Assembly: GCF_009662475.1 (NCBI RefSeq)
Contig: NZ_CP045571.1
Span: forward strand, 3,098,501 to 3,162,500
Direction: 5' to 3'
DNA length: 64,000 nucleotides
Origin: Acidithiobacillus thiooxidans ATCC 19377
GTDB taxonomy: Bacteria; Pseudomonadota; Gammaproteobacteria; Acidithiobacillales; Acidithiobacillaceae
Shown here: piece by piece, positions 36,712 to 45,907 of the stretch
How positions within the stretch are numbered: the stretch's first letter is position 1
Layout: the number at the start of each line of letters is the position of its first letter
Made by a program: the position numbers and the translations under genes
Notes under the pieces: model-generated
Told to the model about the DNA's origin: nothing
The model's database searches: none
The model's input: only the letters and a program-made list of their open reading frames with translations

Positions 36712-37167
36712 TTATTTGACTTTTCCACAGTGGGCACTGAGGTAAGTGCCCTGCATTTGCATATCAGTCACTGTTTCGTAATGAGCCTCGCTATGCACAA
36801 TAGCAGTAATGACCCAGTGCGAATTCAGATGACGGGCGCTGGTCTGAAACCAACCTACCTGGGTCATGGAGGCCCCCGGTGCCTGACAGTGAAAAGTCCA
36901 TTGGGTTTTGCCATCGGGCAAAACTTTATGACTGCCGGTACAGCGATCACTTCCCGCAGGCAGAAAAACGGATTCCGGTTTTTGATGGGCTTTCACACAA
37001 ATTTGCATACTGCGTTCCATGGGCGTACTGACTGGCGGCGAAGAGACTTTCGTTGTACCAGAAACATGCATCATCCAGAGCCCCGGCTGCATGGGCGCAT
37101 CGGCAGCCAAGGCAGAAACGGAACTGGCTCCAGCCAGTAATAAAATGGCGATTCCTAAACGGCGCAT
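36712..37167 (-). CDS. DUF3617-type secreted protein
   Basis: 151 residues from ATG 37167, preceded by AGGGAAG; a longer in-frame start would add a non-signal segment. The signal peptide is MRRLGIAILLLAGASSVSALA. The mature part starts with QPGLWMMHVSG, has paired cysteines (MQICVKAH, SDRCTGSH, TFHCQAPG, SAHCGKVK) and the QTSARHLNSHWVI segment, which together fit DUF3617 periplasmic proteins of unknown function. It lies on the opposite strand, a few bases from the LysR gene end. Confidence 0.72.
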   Translation of the reverse strand: MRRLGIAILLLAGASSVSALAADAPMQPGLWMMHVSGTTKVSSPPVSTPMERSMQICVKAHQKPESVFLPAGSDRCTGSHKVLPDGKTQWTFHCQAPGASMTQVGWFQTSARHLNSHWVITAIVHSEAHYETVTDMQMQGTYLSAHCGKVK

Positions 37168-37280
37168 AAGGCTTCCCTTGATAATATCTGCAGACTCAAA
37201 AAATTTTCTGGACGGCCAGAAATGTAACACAAATATGCGTGGCTACGATATTAAAAACACCTCTGCGTAACAGCCTTTAC

Positions 37281-37409
37281 CTAATGAGAAATGACCTTTA
37301 AGGTGCGCTGGTCAGGATGGTCGGGATGCTGCACCAGCCAGTGGTGACTGACTTCAAAAGCTCCCCAGAAACACAGGGCGATAATTATCAGGGCCAACCA
37401 CTGCTTCAT
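37281..37409 (-). CDS. 42-residue membrane peptide after PBP1A
   Basis: ATG 37409 is preceded by AGGAGACGGAGA, a strong ribosome site. The product begins MKQWLALIIIALCFWGAFEV, one helix, then a His-rich outer tail (SHHWLVQHPDHPDQRT). Only 10 bp separate it from the end of the PBP1A gene on the same strand, so it is almost certainly co-transcribed. No family is recognised; a small partner or regulator of PBP1A is an inference from position. Confidence 0.6.
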   Translation of the reverse strand: MKQWLALIIIALCFWGAFEVSHHWLVQHPDHPDQRTLKVISH

Positions 37410-37419
37410 TCTCCGTCTC

Positions 37420-39900
37420 CTAGAAAATATGCATCAATGCGTGAATAAAACTCCGGGTTTCCGCACTGATCTTGGGTTTGGGCTTGGGTGGCAGGTAACC
37501 GGACAAAAAATATCCCATGGGATACTGATGCCCTGGATCGCCCTGAGGCGCAAGGTCACCCGTTTTGGGGTTATAACGTGCCGTCACAACATCCGGTGGT
37601 TGGAAGAAACCCACATCCGGATACTGCGTCAGCGCCGTATGCATATAGCGAATCCAGATAGGCAAGGCTTCGCGAGCCCCCGCCGCCCAGGTCCCCATGG
37701 ACTGATTATTGTCATAGCCCACCCAAACGGATGTCGTAATATCGGGATTAAAGCCATTGAACCAGGCATTATCCTCATGATTGGTGGTACCGGTTTTCCC
37801 GGCGAGATCATGACGGTGCAAGATCTGCGCGGCGACCCCTGTACCGACCCGGATAACCCGCTCCATCATTCGCGTCATCAGAAAAGCCACCCCCGGCGGA
37901 ATGACCGTCTGTTTGGGTGGCGGACGATACCCCAGGGGACAATCCATCAGTGAAACCGTGGTGCCGTGCGCAGTGACAATTTTCCGAATCAAATAGGGAT
38001 GCGGCAGAAAACCGCCGCTGGAAAACACGGCATAGCCGCGCGCGATTTGCAGGGGGGTAAAGTCTCCGGACCCCAATACCATGGATGGGGAAGCGGGTAT
38101 CTGTTTTGCCGGAATACCAAAACGCTCCACATAGCGCTTGGCGTAAGGAATGCCGACATGCATCAACAGGCGAACACTCGGCACATTATGAGAGTCCGCC
38201 AGATCTTCCCAAACAGGAAAGGGAATATTCGAAAAAGTCCGACTGTAGTTGGTCGGCGCATAAACCTGTCCGTTACCGAGATGAATCACCAGCGGCGTGT
38301 CGGCAATGAGGGAAACCGGGGTAAGATAATGTTTGCGCCCGCTGGCCAGATAGGTCGGCGCGTCCATGGCCGAAGAATACACAAAAGGTTTGAACCCCGA
38401 TCCCGGCTGCCGGAAGGCGTATAGAGCCCGGTCAAAATGGCTGAGTTCATAGCTAAAGCCCCCCGATAAAGCCAGGATGGCCCCTGAGCGGCTGGCAAGC
38501 GACACCAGGGCACCCTGCACATGGGGAATCTGCGCCAACTGCCAACCACTGTGAGGAATATTGTGCCAAACCTTGGTGCCCCAGACCGGATTGCCTGTTC
38601 CTGAAGTGGCGGCGACCACATAACGCCGCAGCCAGATCAAATCACCGGGTTGCAGCACCTGATTGACGGCGGTGGGGGGATTACCCTTGGGAGCAGACCG
38701 TGCCCAGGCGACGTCGCGCAAGCTCAGATGTACCAGATGACGGCCTTCGAAGGAAACCGTCGCCATTTCCGGCGTAGATTTGACTACGACTCCCCAGTGC
38801 AAATTGGCCGGATTATGGTTGGGTAACTGGCTGGGCCGCTGTCCCTGTAGCGCGGCTTCCATGGCTGCCGTCGATAACTGGGCAATTGGACCATGCCAGG
38901 CCTTGGGGTCCATGCTGTCCAGACCCATCCCGTAGTTTTCCAGACCCACGGCAATATCCCGATCAGCAGCACGCTGGTCAGTGGGGTTGATGCTGGTGTA
39001 AACCCGCAGACCGGTGCGGTAGGTAAAATCAGCCCCAAAATGTTTTTCCAGCCAGTTACGAATCCAGTCGGTGGCATAGGGAGCTATGTTGCTGGCCGGA
39101 GCGTGATAACGGGCTTTGATGGGTTCTGCCAGAGCCGCTTCTTCCTGTGCCTTGGTGATATATCCGTAATGCGCCATATGCCGCAATACATAATCGCGAC
39201 GGGTTTTTGCCGAAGCGGGTGAGGCAATCGGATTGAAATCCGAGGGTGCCGCCGGCAGGCCCGCCAGGGTCGCCATCTCGCCAACAGTCAGCTGATTGAC
39301 GGTTTTGCCGTAGTAAGTTTTCGCCGCTGCCTGTACCCCGTAGGCCCCCTCGCCCAGATAAATCTTGTTGAGGTACAAATCCAGAATTTGCGGACGATGC
39401 AGACGCGCGCCCAGTTTATAAGCCAGCAGAATTTCCGCGACCTTACGGGTAATGGTTTTTTTGGGGGTCAAATAAAAGTTGCGGGCCACCTGTTCGGTGA
39501 TGGTGCTGGCCCCCTGCACGGGAGCCATATGCACCAGATCCACAAATGCCGCGCGGATAATGCCCGGAAAGCTGACCGGATAATAAATCGGATTATGACT
39601 ATAGAATTTTGAATTTTCGGCAGAAATAAAAGCATCTTGCAGCGTCTTGGGAATTTGCTTCAGAGGCAGGGCATAGCGCAGTTGCGGCCCGACCACCTGC
39701 AGCAGGTGGTCATTGTCCGCATAAATACGTAACGGCTCCTGAGGGTGCCAGTTTTCGAGTTGCACGACGGGTGGTAATTCCTGCCATATCCGCCAGGTCC
39801 AAACCCCGATCCCCACCACAATATTCAGGGCAACCAGCAGGAGCACGACAAGCGTCCAGAACACCCAGCGGCGCCGGGAAGAAATTCCACGCGCAGCCAA
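37420..39900 (-). CDS. mrcA: Bifunctional penicillin-binding protein 1A
   Basis: 826 residues. One N-terminal helix (VFWTLVVLLLVALNIVVGIG). The GT51 glycosyltransferase domain at about 70-240 has ISAENSKFYSHNP with the catalytic Glu, GASTITEQVARN (the usual TITQQ has Gln to Glu) and ITRKVAEILLAYKLE-type helices. An OB-like insert follows. The transpeptidase domain has SGFK (QPGSGFKPFVY), SHN (ADSHNVPSVR) and KTGT (LAGKTGTTNHEDNAWF). It makes and cross-links peptidoglycan. The gene lies between a PBP5-like pseudoenzyme and a 42-residue membrane peptide, all on one strand. Confidence 0.92.
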   Translation of the reverse strand: MAARGISSRRRWVFWTLVVLLLVALNIVVGIGVWTWRIWQELPPVVQLENWHPQEPLRIYADNDHLLQVVGPQLRYALPLKQIPKTLQDAFISAENSKFYSHNPIYYPVSFPGIIRAAFVDLVHMAPVQGASTITEQVARNFYLTPKKTITRKVAEILLAYKLGARLHRPQILDLYLNKIYLGEGAYGVQAAAKTYYGKTVNQLTVGEMATLAGLPAAPSDFNPIASPASAKTRRDYVLRHMAHYGYITKAQEEAALAEPIKARYHAPASNIAPYATDWIRNWLEKHFGADFTYRTGLRVYTSINPTDQRAADRDIAVGLENYGMGLDSMDPKAWHGPIAQLSTAAMEAALQGQRPSQLPNHNPANLHWGVVVKSTPEMATVSFEGRHLVHLSLRDVAWARSAPKGNPPTAVNQVLQPGDLIWLRRYVVAATSGTGNPVWGTKVWHNIPHSGWQLAQIPHVQGALVSLASRSGAILALSGGFSYELSHFDRALYAFRQPGSGFKPFVYSSAMDAPTYLASGRKHYLTPVSLIADTPLVIHLGNGQVYAPTNYSRTFSNIPFPVWEDLADSHNVPSVRLLMHVGIPYAKRYVERFGIPAKQIPASPSMVLGSGDFTPLQIARGYAVFSSGGFLPHPYLIRKIVTAHGTTVSLMDCPLGYRPPPKQTVIPPGVAFLMTRMMERVIRVGTGVAAQILHRHDLAGKTGTTNHEDNAWFNGFNPDITTSVWVGYDNNQSMGTWAAGAREALPIWIRYMHTALTQYPDVGFFQPPDVVTARYNPKTGDLAPQGDPGHQYPMGYFLSGYLPPKPKPKISAETRSFIHALMHIF

Positions 39901-39949
39901 AATCAGCCCCAGATCCGAAGGGCTATAAAGCAGGTGCTCTTGTTACCAG

Positions 39950-41119
39950 TCATAACCATGACTCGCCCTCGTGAATCAGGCGGGTAAACCAGCCCGCCGG
40001 CTTCACCGCACTTCGGGTTTGAACAGGAACCGTTTTCAGGACATGACCGTGCCAGGAAATTTGCAGGGTACCAATTTCAGCCCCCGCTGCGAGAGGGGTC
40101 TTCAGGTTGGGAGTCGGTACGAAGCGGGTTTGCAACCGGGTTTTCTGCTGCTTGGGTTCGGAAACCACGACCGGTCCTGCCGTCACCCCCTGCACTGTTG
40201 CCGGGCTCCAGTCGCCGTTATGGATTTGGGCAACGGTTGCCCCCGCCTTGTAGAGAGACACATTCTGCCAACCGTTCCAGCCATAGTGGAGCAAGGCGCT
40301 GGCATCACTGCCCGCAGCACTGCGCGAAGGCGCACCCAAAACCACGGCCACCAATGTACGACCATTCCGAGTTGCGCTGACCGCCAGATTCCAGCTGTTT
40401 TTACCCGCCAAACCCACTCCCAGGCCATTCACACCATTCTGCCCGGCCAAGGGATTATAGTTGTACTGGGTGATGTGGTTATAGGTATAGGAAACCTTAC
40501 CGGCAACCTGCATCACTTGCGGATAACTTTGAATCAAACGCGCTGACAAGCGGGCAAGATCCAGCGCGGTGCTGGTTTGTCCCGGCTGTGGAAGACCATC
40601 TGGATTGGTGAAATGGGTGTGCTGCAATCCCATGGCCGCTGCGTCATGGTTCATCAAATCCACAAAACCACCAACACTGCCGGCCACCGTCTCGGCAATG
40701 GCAATGGCGGCATCATTGCCGCCGTCAATCAGGAGTCCATGGGTGAGCTGCGTCATGGTCACTGGCATTCCCGGTTGAATAAACATGCGGGAACCCTGGG
40801 CATGCCAGGCGTCATTGGACACGTGCACATTTTCGCCGGGCTGGACCAAACCCTGCTTTTCCGCCTGATACATCAGGTAGGCGGTCATCAGCTTGACCAG
40901 GCCCGAAGGATTAACCGGCTTTTCATCATTTTCGGCCATCAGAATCTGACCACTGTTGATGTCCAGCAAAACGGCAGACTGAATCCCCGTCAATTGGGGC
41001 GCCGGCATGGGTGGTGGCGGCGGCAAAGTAGGCATGGGAGGTAGAGGCGGAACAGCCGCACAGGCGACGCTCCCCCAGGAAAATACGGCCGTAATGGCCA
41101 GAACAATGGGCAGTTTCAT
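39950..41119 (-). CDS. PBP5-like (peptidase S11) protein with all catalytic motifs lost
   Basis: 389 residues, the same length and domain order as the DacA at 27683-28852: signal peptide, proline run, S11 domain, C-terminal beta domain and terminal amphipathic helix (AGWFTRLIHEGESW). The catalytic motifs are all changed. PASLTK reads PSGLVK, so the nucleophile position is Gly; SGN reads GGN (LIDGGNDAA); and the KTG strand reads GLGVGLAGKNS. The fold-defining residues around them remain, and there is no frameshift or stop, so the protein is probably kept as a binding or scaffold protein. It lies 49 bp upstream of the PBP1A gene on the same strand. Confidence 0.82.
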   Translation of the reverse strand: MKLPIVLAITAVFSWGSVACAAVPPLPPMPTLPPPPPMPAPQLTGIQSAVLLDINSGQILMAENDEKPVNPSGLVKLMTAYLMYQAEKQGLVQPGENVHVSNDAWHAQGSRMFIQPGMPVTMTQLTHGLLIDGGNDAAIAIAETVAGSVGGFVDLMNHDAAAMGLQHTHFTNPDGLPQPGQTSTALDLARLSARLIQSYPQVMQVAGKVSYTYNHITQYNYNPLAGQNGVNGLGVGLAGKNSWNLAVSATRNGRTLVAVVLGAPSRSAAGSDASALLHYGWNGWQNVSLYKAGATVAQIHNGDWSPATVQGVTAGPVVVSEPKQQKTRLQTRFVPTPNLKTPLAAGAEIGTLQISWHGHVLKTVPVQTRSAVKPAGWFTRLIHEGESWL

Positions 41120-41224
41120 GTTGTTGGGCGGCTCTTCAATCCGGCTAATAATTCCTCATTGGAAAACCATAGCCGGGTAAAAGTTCCCGCCCCGTTGCAC
41201 GGGACCCGGTCATTCCCGAAAAAT

Positions 41225-42847
41225 CTAGTGGCCACGTCGCCGCAAATAGCGTTCCAGCAGGGTCGATGTGGACCCATCATGGGGATGTTGGGTTTTACCC
41301 TGCATATCAGAAACAATGCGCTGAGCCAGCACCTTACCCAATTCCACACCCCACTGATCAAAAGAGTCAATGCCCCAGATGATCCCCTGAGTGAATACGC
41401 TGTGTTCATACAAAGCAACCAGTGTACCCAGACTATACGGACTCAGGGCATCCACGAGAAGCACACTACTCGGACGGTTTCCGGCAAACGTGCGGAAGGG
41501 AACTTGCGCTTCGGAAATACCCTCAGCACGCAATTCCTCCGCCGTTTTGCCAAAAGCCAAAGCCTCTGCCTGGGCAATCAGATTCGCCATCAACAATTCA
41601 TGCGGTTCTGCTGAAGCACTGAGGGGATGACAAAAACCAATGAAATCGCAGGGAATCAATCGCGTACCCTGATGAATCAGCTGATAAAAAGAATGTTGTC
41701 CATCGGTTCCCGGCTCGCCCCAGATAATGGGACCACTATCTACGGACAGCAGTTGCCCGGCTTCATCGACACTTTTACCATTACTTTCCATTTGTAGCTG
41801 CTGTAAATAGGCCGGAAAACGCGCCAGATCATAAGCATAGGGTAAAATAGCCTGGGTTTGCGCTCCCCAGAAATTGTTGTACCAGATGGACATAAGGCCC
41901 AGTAACACCGGCAGATTCTGTTCCAGCGGCGCATTCCGGAAATGCGTATCCATGGCATGAAAACCGGCGAGCATTTCCTGAAAATGCTGCACCCCCACGC
42001 CGAGCATGGTGGACAAGCCAATAGCCGAATCCATGGAATAGCGGCCCCCCACCCAGTCCCAGAAGCCGAACATATGTTCAGTATCCATACCAAAGGCCTT
42101 GACGGCTTCCGCATTGGTGGAAACCGCCACAAAATGCCGGGAAACTGCGTCTTCGCCCAAAGCAGAGGTAATCCAGTGCCGGGCGGCATGGGCATTGGTC
42201 ATGGTTTCCAGCGTGGTAAACGTCTTGGATGAAATAATGAACAGAGTTTCTGCAGGATCCAGATGCGCCGTCACATCGCTGAGCGTCGCGCCATCCACGT
42301 TAGCCACAAAATGCAGATGAACATCGGGATGCCGGTAGGCACGCAGGGCTTTCCAGGCCATTTCCGGGCCCAGGTAAGAACCGCCAATGCCAATATTCAC
42401 AATCTGCCGAATCGGCTGGCCAGTGGCCCCCCGCCAGGACTGTTCATGAATGGCCCGGGTAAAACGGGCCATATGCTCCAGCACCTGATGCACTTCAGGG
42501 ACAACGTCCACCCCCCCGGTGCGCATGATCGTACCCCTGGGTGCCCGCAAAGCAGCATGAAATGCGGCCCTACCCTCGGTATGGTTGATTTTTTCCCCGG
42601 CAAACATGGCGTCTCGGCGCGCTTCCAGATCACGACTGCGGGCAAGATCAAAAAGCAGATTCAAGGTTTCCCGACGCAGCAAATGTTTGGAGTAATCCAG
42701 ATAAATCCCGCAGGCTTCTGCCGAAAAATGCCCGGCGCGATGAGGGTCTTCCCGAAAAAGTTGACGCAGGGTGACATCTTCCCAGCTCTTGCGGTGTGCC
42801 TGTAAATGTTGCCATGCGGGTGAAGCGGTCAGAGGGGCTGCAGACAT
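41225..42847 (-). CDS. pgi: Glucose-6-phosphate isomerase
   Basis: 540 residues, the standard length for the large Pgi family. Signatures: [18 protein letters not shown] near 151, [15 protein letters not shown] near 205, [13 protein letters not shown] near 266, the catalytic Glu in [13 protein letters not shown] near 350, and [12 protein letters not shown] near 505. It interconverts glucose-6-phosphate and fructose-6-phosphate, needed here for gluconeogenic sugar supply and cell-wall precursors. It runs on the same strand as the PBP5-like gene (105-bp gap). Confidence 0.96.
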   Translation of the reverse strand: MSAAPLTASPAWQHLQAHRKSWEDVTLRQLFREDPHRAGHFSAEACGIYLDYSKHLLRRETLNLLFDLARSRDLEARRDAMFAGEKINHTEGRAAFHAALRAPRGTIMRTGGVDVVPEVHQVLEHMARFTRAIHEQSWRGATGQPIRQIVNIGIGGSYLGPEMAWKALRAYRHPDVHLHFVANVDGATLSDVTAHLDPAETLFIISSKTFTTLETMTNAHAARHWITSALGEDAVSRHFVAVSTNAEAVKAFGMDTEHMFGFWDWVGGRYSMDSAIGLSTMLGVGVQHFQEMLAGFHAMDTHFRNAPLEQNLPVLLGLMSIWYNNFWGAQTQAILPYAYDLARFPAYLQQLQMESNGKSVDEAGQLLSVDSGPIIWGEPGTDGQHSFYQLIHQGTRLIPCDFIGFCHPLSASAEPHELLMANLIAQAEALAFGKTAEELRAEGISEAQVPFRTFAGNRPSSVLLVDALSPYSLGTLVALYEHSVFTQGIIWGIDSFDQWGVELGKVLAQRIVSDMQGKTQHPHDGSTSTLLERYLRRRGH

Positions 42848-43080
42848 GAGGCGACTCCTTGGTCAAAGCAAACAGGATAAACCGATCGAATATATCCGCT
42901 TAAAGATTAGGTCATGCCAGTAATTTCCCGCAATAATAATTTAAGCAGGTATTTTTATACCGGGTTATTTTATAGCACTCGGTTCATTTAAACCACCCAG
43001 TTATGGTTGTTATGCACACAATGGTCATCCGCTATATTACAAGACGCTGATAAAGCTGGTGTTCATAGATACCTGAAGCA
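42848..43080. other. AT-rich regulatory spacer upstream of cydAB
   Basis: No gene. Contains a palindrome GGTATTTTTATACC (42948-42961) and an inverted pair AACCA/TGGTT (42991-42995, 43004-43008), both candidate activator sites 100-160 bp upstream of the predicted cydA start point. TGCACACAATGGTCA (43013-43027) looks partly like an NtrC site but its half-site spacing is wrong. Confidence 0.4.
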
Positions 43081-43096
43081 TGGCACGTCATTTGCT
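43081..43096 (+). promoter_or_regulatory. Perfect-consensus sigma-54 promoter of cydAB
   Basis: TGGCACGTCATTTGCT equals the sigma-54 consensus TGGCACG-N4-TTGCT at every defined base. GG and GC are 12 bp apart. The predicted start is about 43107; the leader is about 40 nt and carries AAGGGAG ahead of ATG 43148. Confidence 0.85.
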
Positions 43097-43147
43097 CATG
43101 ATGAACCAGTAGTCAGCAATAGCATAAAAAGCTAAGGGAGTATCATC

Positions 43148-44614
43148 ATGATTATCGAAAATTCATTACCGGTGCTTTTGAGCCGTCTGGATTTTGCCTG
43201 GATCACCTCCATGCACATTCTCTGGACGCCGATGACCATCGGCATGTCCTGGCTGCTCTTTTTCATGGAGCTTGCCTGGCTGAAAAGCGGTGACGAGCGT
43301 TGGTACAAGCTTAATCGTTTTTTTGAAAAAATCTTCATCATCAATTTTGGCGCAGGGGTCGCTACCGGCGTCACCATGGAAATGGCCTTTGGTATTCTTT
43401 ATGGCCCGTTCTCTCAGGCCGTCGGACCCTTCTTCGGCAATATCCTTGGCTTCGAAACCATCACTGCCTTCATGTATGAAGCTGGCTTCATCGGCCTGAT
43501 GGTGTTTGGCTGGGGTAAAATCAGCAAGGGCATGCATTTGTTTGCCACTTTCAACGTCGGCATTTCTTCCAGCTTGTCTGCTATGTGGATTCTGGTAGCC
43601 AACTCATGGATGCAGACACCGGATGGCGTTGTACTGAAAGATGGATTGTTCCAGGTGACCAACTGGTGGCACGCCATTATCAATGACAACTTCGTCTGGG
43701 GTTTTCCTCACATGTGGGTGGCCACTGTAGAGTTGGCGTTGTTTGTATTCGCATCGGTGAGTGCATGGTTCGTCCTCAAGAATCGTAATGCGGACCTCTT
43801 CATTAAACTTTTGAAACCTACTTTATTGGCTCTGTTGATTGTGGCTCCTCTGCAGATTTACATCGGGGACAGTGCCGGTAAAGACGTAGCGGATACCCAA
43901 CCTACTTCCCTGGCGGCTATGGAGGGACATTTTCACACTTACCTGCCCGATGGCAAGCCAAATACCTCATGGAATCTTATTGCAATTCCTGATGTAGAAG
44001 CGGGTAAAAATCTGTTCTCCATTCAGATTCCACACGTTCTCAGCTTGCTGGAAACTCATACTTGGAATGGTGTTGTTAAGGGTATGGACCAATATCCGGT
44101 AAATGAGCGCCCTGATGTTTGGGTACCCTTCTATGCCTTCCGGGTGATGGTAGCCATTGGTTTCGCTTTGTTCTTCGTCGCTATTTGGGGTAACTGGTTG
44201 CGCATGCGGGGCAAAATGAATGCCTCTGAATTACGCAAACATCCGTGGTTCTTGCGTGCAGTGGTTTTCTCTGGATTCCTGCCTTTCCTCGCTATTTGGG
44301 GTGGTTGGTGGGTTCGGGAAATCGGTCGCCAGCCCTGGGTGGTATTCGGCATGATGCGGACTTACGAAGGGGTCAGCAACATGGGTGTTACTCAGGAAAT
44401 CGTCTGGTTTGTCGGTTATATCATTTTTGAGCTGGTGGTCTGGTCCGGCGCTTGGTACTTCTTCACACGCGTCATCCAGAAGGGTGTCAATGACATTCCA
44501 CACTCAGATACCTTGTTTCAGCATCACAGTGAAGATCATGATGCTGCGCAAGCGGGGGGCGGGCATGTTGCACCGACTTTCGCCCACAAGCCCATGATGC
44601 ACTCGGATCGTTAA
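43148..44614 (+). CDS. cydA: Cytochrome bd quinol oxidase subunit I
   Basis: 488 residues with nine membrane segments. The heme-ligand His is in WITSMHILWTP, and EMAFGILYGPFS and YEAGFIG carry the conserved acidic residues. The Q-loop is short, as in the cyanide-insensitive (CIO) subgroup, with GDSAGKDVADTQPTSLAAME; the Glu is kept but the Lys normally found two residues before LAA is Ser. GRQPWVV is present. The enzyme oxidises quinol and reduces oxygen to water with high affinity. It has a perfect sigma-54 promoter. cydB follows after a hairpin. Confidence 0.95.
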   Translation: MIIENSLPVLLSRLDFAWITSMHILWTPMTIGMSWLLFFMELAWLKSGDERWYKLNRFFEKIFIINFGAGVATGVTMEMAFGILYGPFSQAVGPFFGNILGFETITAFMYEAGFIGLMVFGWGKISKGMHLFATFNVGISSSLSAMWILVANSWMQTPDGVVLKDGLFQVTNWWHAIINDNFVWGFPHMWVATVELALFVFASVSAWFVLKNRNADLFIKLLKPTLLALLIVAPLQIYIGDSAGKDVADTQPTSLAAMEGHFHTYLPDGKPNTSWNLIAIPDVEAGKNLFSIQIPHVLSLLETHTWNGVVKGMDQYPVNERPDVWVPFYAFRVMVAIGFALFFVAIWGNWLRMRGKMNASELRKHPWFLRAVVFSGFLPFLAIWGGWWVREIGRQPWVVFGMMRTYEGVSNMGVTQEIVWFVGYIIFELVVWSGAWYFFTRVIQKGVNDIPHSDTLFQHHSEDHDAAQAGGGHVAPTFAHKPMMHSDR

Positions 44615-44627
44615 CAGACCCGGATCA

Positions 44628-44651
44628 GAGGGAGGAATCTATTCCTCCCTC
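44628..44651 (+). other. Hairpin between cydA and cydB
   Basis: GAGGGAGGAAT (44628-44638) is followed two bases later by its exact reverse complement (44641-44651), an 11-bp arm. No T-run follows. It lies 31 bp before the cydB start and could tune cydB translation or message stability. Confidence 0.65.
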
Positions 44652-44682
44652 CTCAATTAATTAAGTCACCGGAGTAATGAGT

Positions 44683-45771
44683 ATGGAACTTAGTTCAGAT
44701 ATTGTTCGTATCGTATCTGCCCTCTCCACCTGGTGGTGGATGATACTTGGGCTGATGTTTTTGCTGTATATCGCTTTGGACGGGGCTGATCTCGGCGCCG
44801 GTATTTTTGCCTTGTTCTCCAAGGACGAAGAAGAGCGTGGCGCCATCATGGCATCCATGGCGGGCTTCTGGGATGGCAACGAGACCTGGCTGGTAGTCGC
44901 TGGCGGTGTCTTGTTTGGTGCTTTCCCTCTGGTTTACGGGTCCGCCTTCAACTTCTTGATGATTCCCCTGATGTTGGCACTGTGGGGTATCATCTCCCGC
45001 GCTGTGGCTTTTGAATTTCACATTCATGCCCGCAGTAGCAAACGTTTGTGGGGCTGGGCTTTCGCCATCGGCAGCCTGGTCGCGCCATTTTTCGCTGGTG
45101 TCTCGCTAGGTGCCGTATTACAGGGTTTCCCCATGAAATCCGGCATTGCCATGAGTGGCATCGCTGATCGGGGTTTCACAACCCCCGTGATGCACTATGC
45201 GGGAGGGGCCATGGACTTCCTGACCCCATTCTCCATCTGGACGGGTTTTGGTGCGGTAATTGCCGCCGGTCTGGCGGGAGGATTGTTTCTCTGTGCCCGC
45301 TTTTTACCGGGCGACGTGATTCATGAACGCGCCAAGTCCTGGACCAACCTGTTCTCCTATCTGGCGTTAATAGCGATTGTTATCACCCTGGTTTGGTCTT
45401 ATGCCATTTTCCCTTGGGCCGCTGCCAAGTGGACCGGTCCCAATTGGTGGATCTGGGCCATCTGGTTTGTCATCGTCCTGTTCTTCGCTTTCAAATCCAT
45501 GACCAACCACTCCATGCAACATGATTTTATTGCCCTGCTTTGGGGCGAAGGGGTGGTAGTTCTACTCTGGGCGGCCATGTGGGCAACCATGTTTCCCTAT
45601 ATTGTCCCGGGTACATGGACTGTACAGGCGGCCTCCAACCCCGCCAATTCTATGGCGGTGTTTACCTTGTTCATGACCGGTTTTGTGCCGGTCATGATCA
45701 TGTACAACTGGTATCAAATCTGGGTCTTCCGGGGTCGCTTCACTAAAAAAAGCGTCTACGGCGCCCACTGA
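44683..45771 (+). CDS. cydB: Cytochrome bd quinol oxidase subunit II
   Basis: 362 residues from ATG 44683, which has GGAG eight bases upstream; ATG 44677 is in frame but only two bases from that site. Eight membrane segments, with LYIALDGADLGAGIF near residue 25 and FWDGNETWLVVAGG near 65, the CydB signature containing the proton-path Asp and Glu. It pairs with CydA. A terminator follows. No cydX-size gene follows in the usual place, which makes the peptide at 23707-23820 a candidate. Confidence 0.95.
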   Translation: MELSSDIVRIVSALSTWWWMILGLMFLLYIALDGADLGAGIFALFSKDEEERGAIMASMAGFWDGNETWLVVAGGVLFGAFPLVYGSAFNFLMIPLMLALWGIISRAVAFEFHIHARSSKRLWGWAFAIGSLVAPFFAGVSLGAVLQGFPMKSGIAMSGIADRGFTTPVMHYAGGAMDFLTPFSIWTGFGAVIAAGLAGGLFLCARFLPGDVIHERAKSWTNLFSYLALIAIVITLVWSYAIFPWAAAKWTGPNWWIWAIWFVIVLFFAFKSMTNHSMQHDFIALLWGEGVVVLLWAAMWATMFPYIVPGTWTVQAASNPANSMAVFTLFMTGFVPVMIMYNWYQIWVFRGRFTKKSVYGAH

Positions 45772-45787
45772 TAGTGGCTTGCTGAAA

Positions 45788-45821
45788 AACCGGTCGCTGC
45801 TTCGGCGCGGCCGGTTTTTTT
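45788..45821 (+). terminator. Rho-independent terminator after cydAB
   Basis: Outer stem AACCGG/CCGGTT (45788-45793, 45811-45816) with a GC-rich inner part, then a T-run to 45821. Strong and clear. Confidence 0.88.
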
Positions 45822-45907
45822 GTAACCAAGCGCAACTTTTTCCGCTCTACAACAGTCTTAAAAGCTGCAGTTAAACGAAAAAATTTTAATTCAACAAGGT
45901 CAACCTC

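Noticed and set aside
43013-43027. Possible NtrC site upstream of cydA (TGCACACAATGGTCA)
   Set aside because: The left half-site fits but the distance to the right half is two bases short and the right half is poor, unlike the three good sites at 3489, 5714 and 10218.
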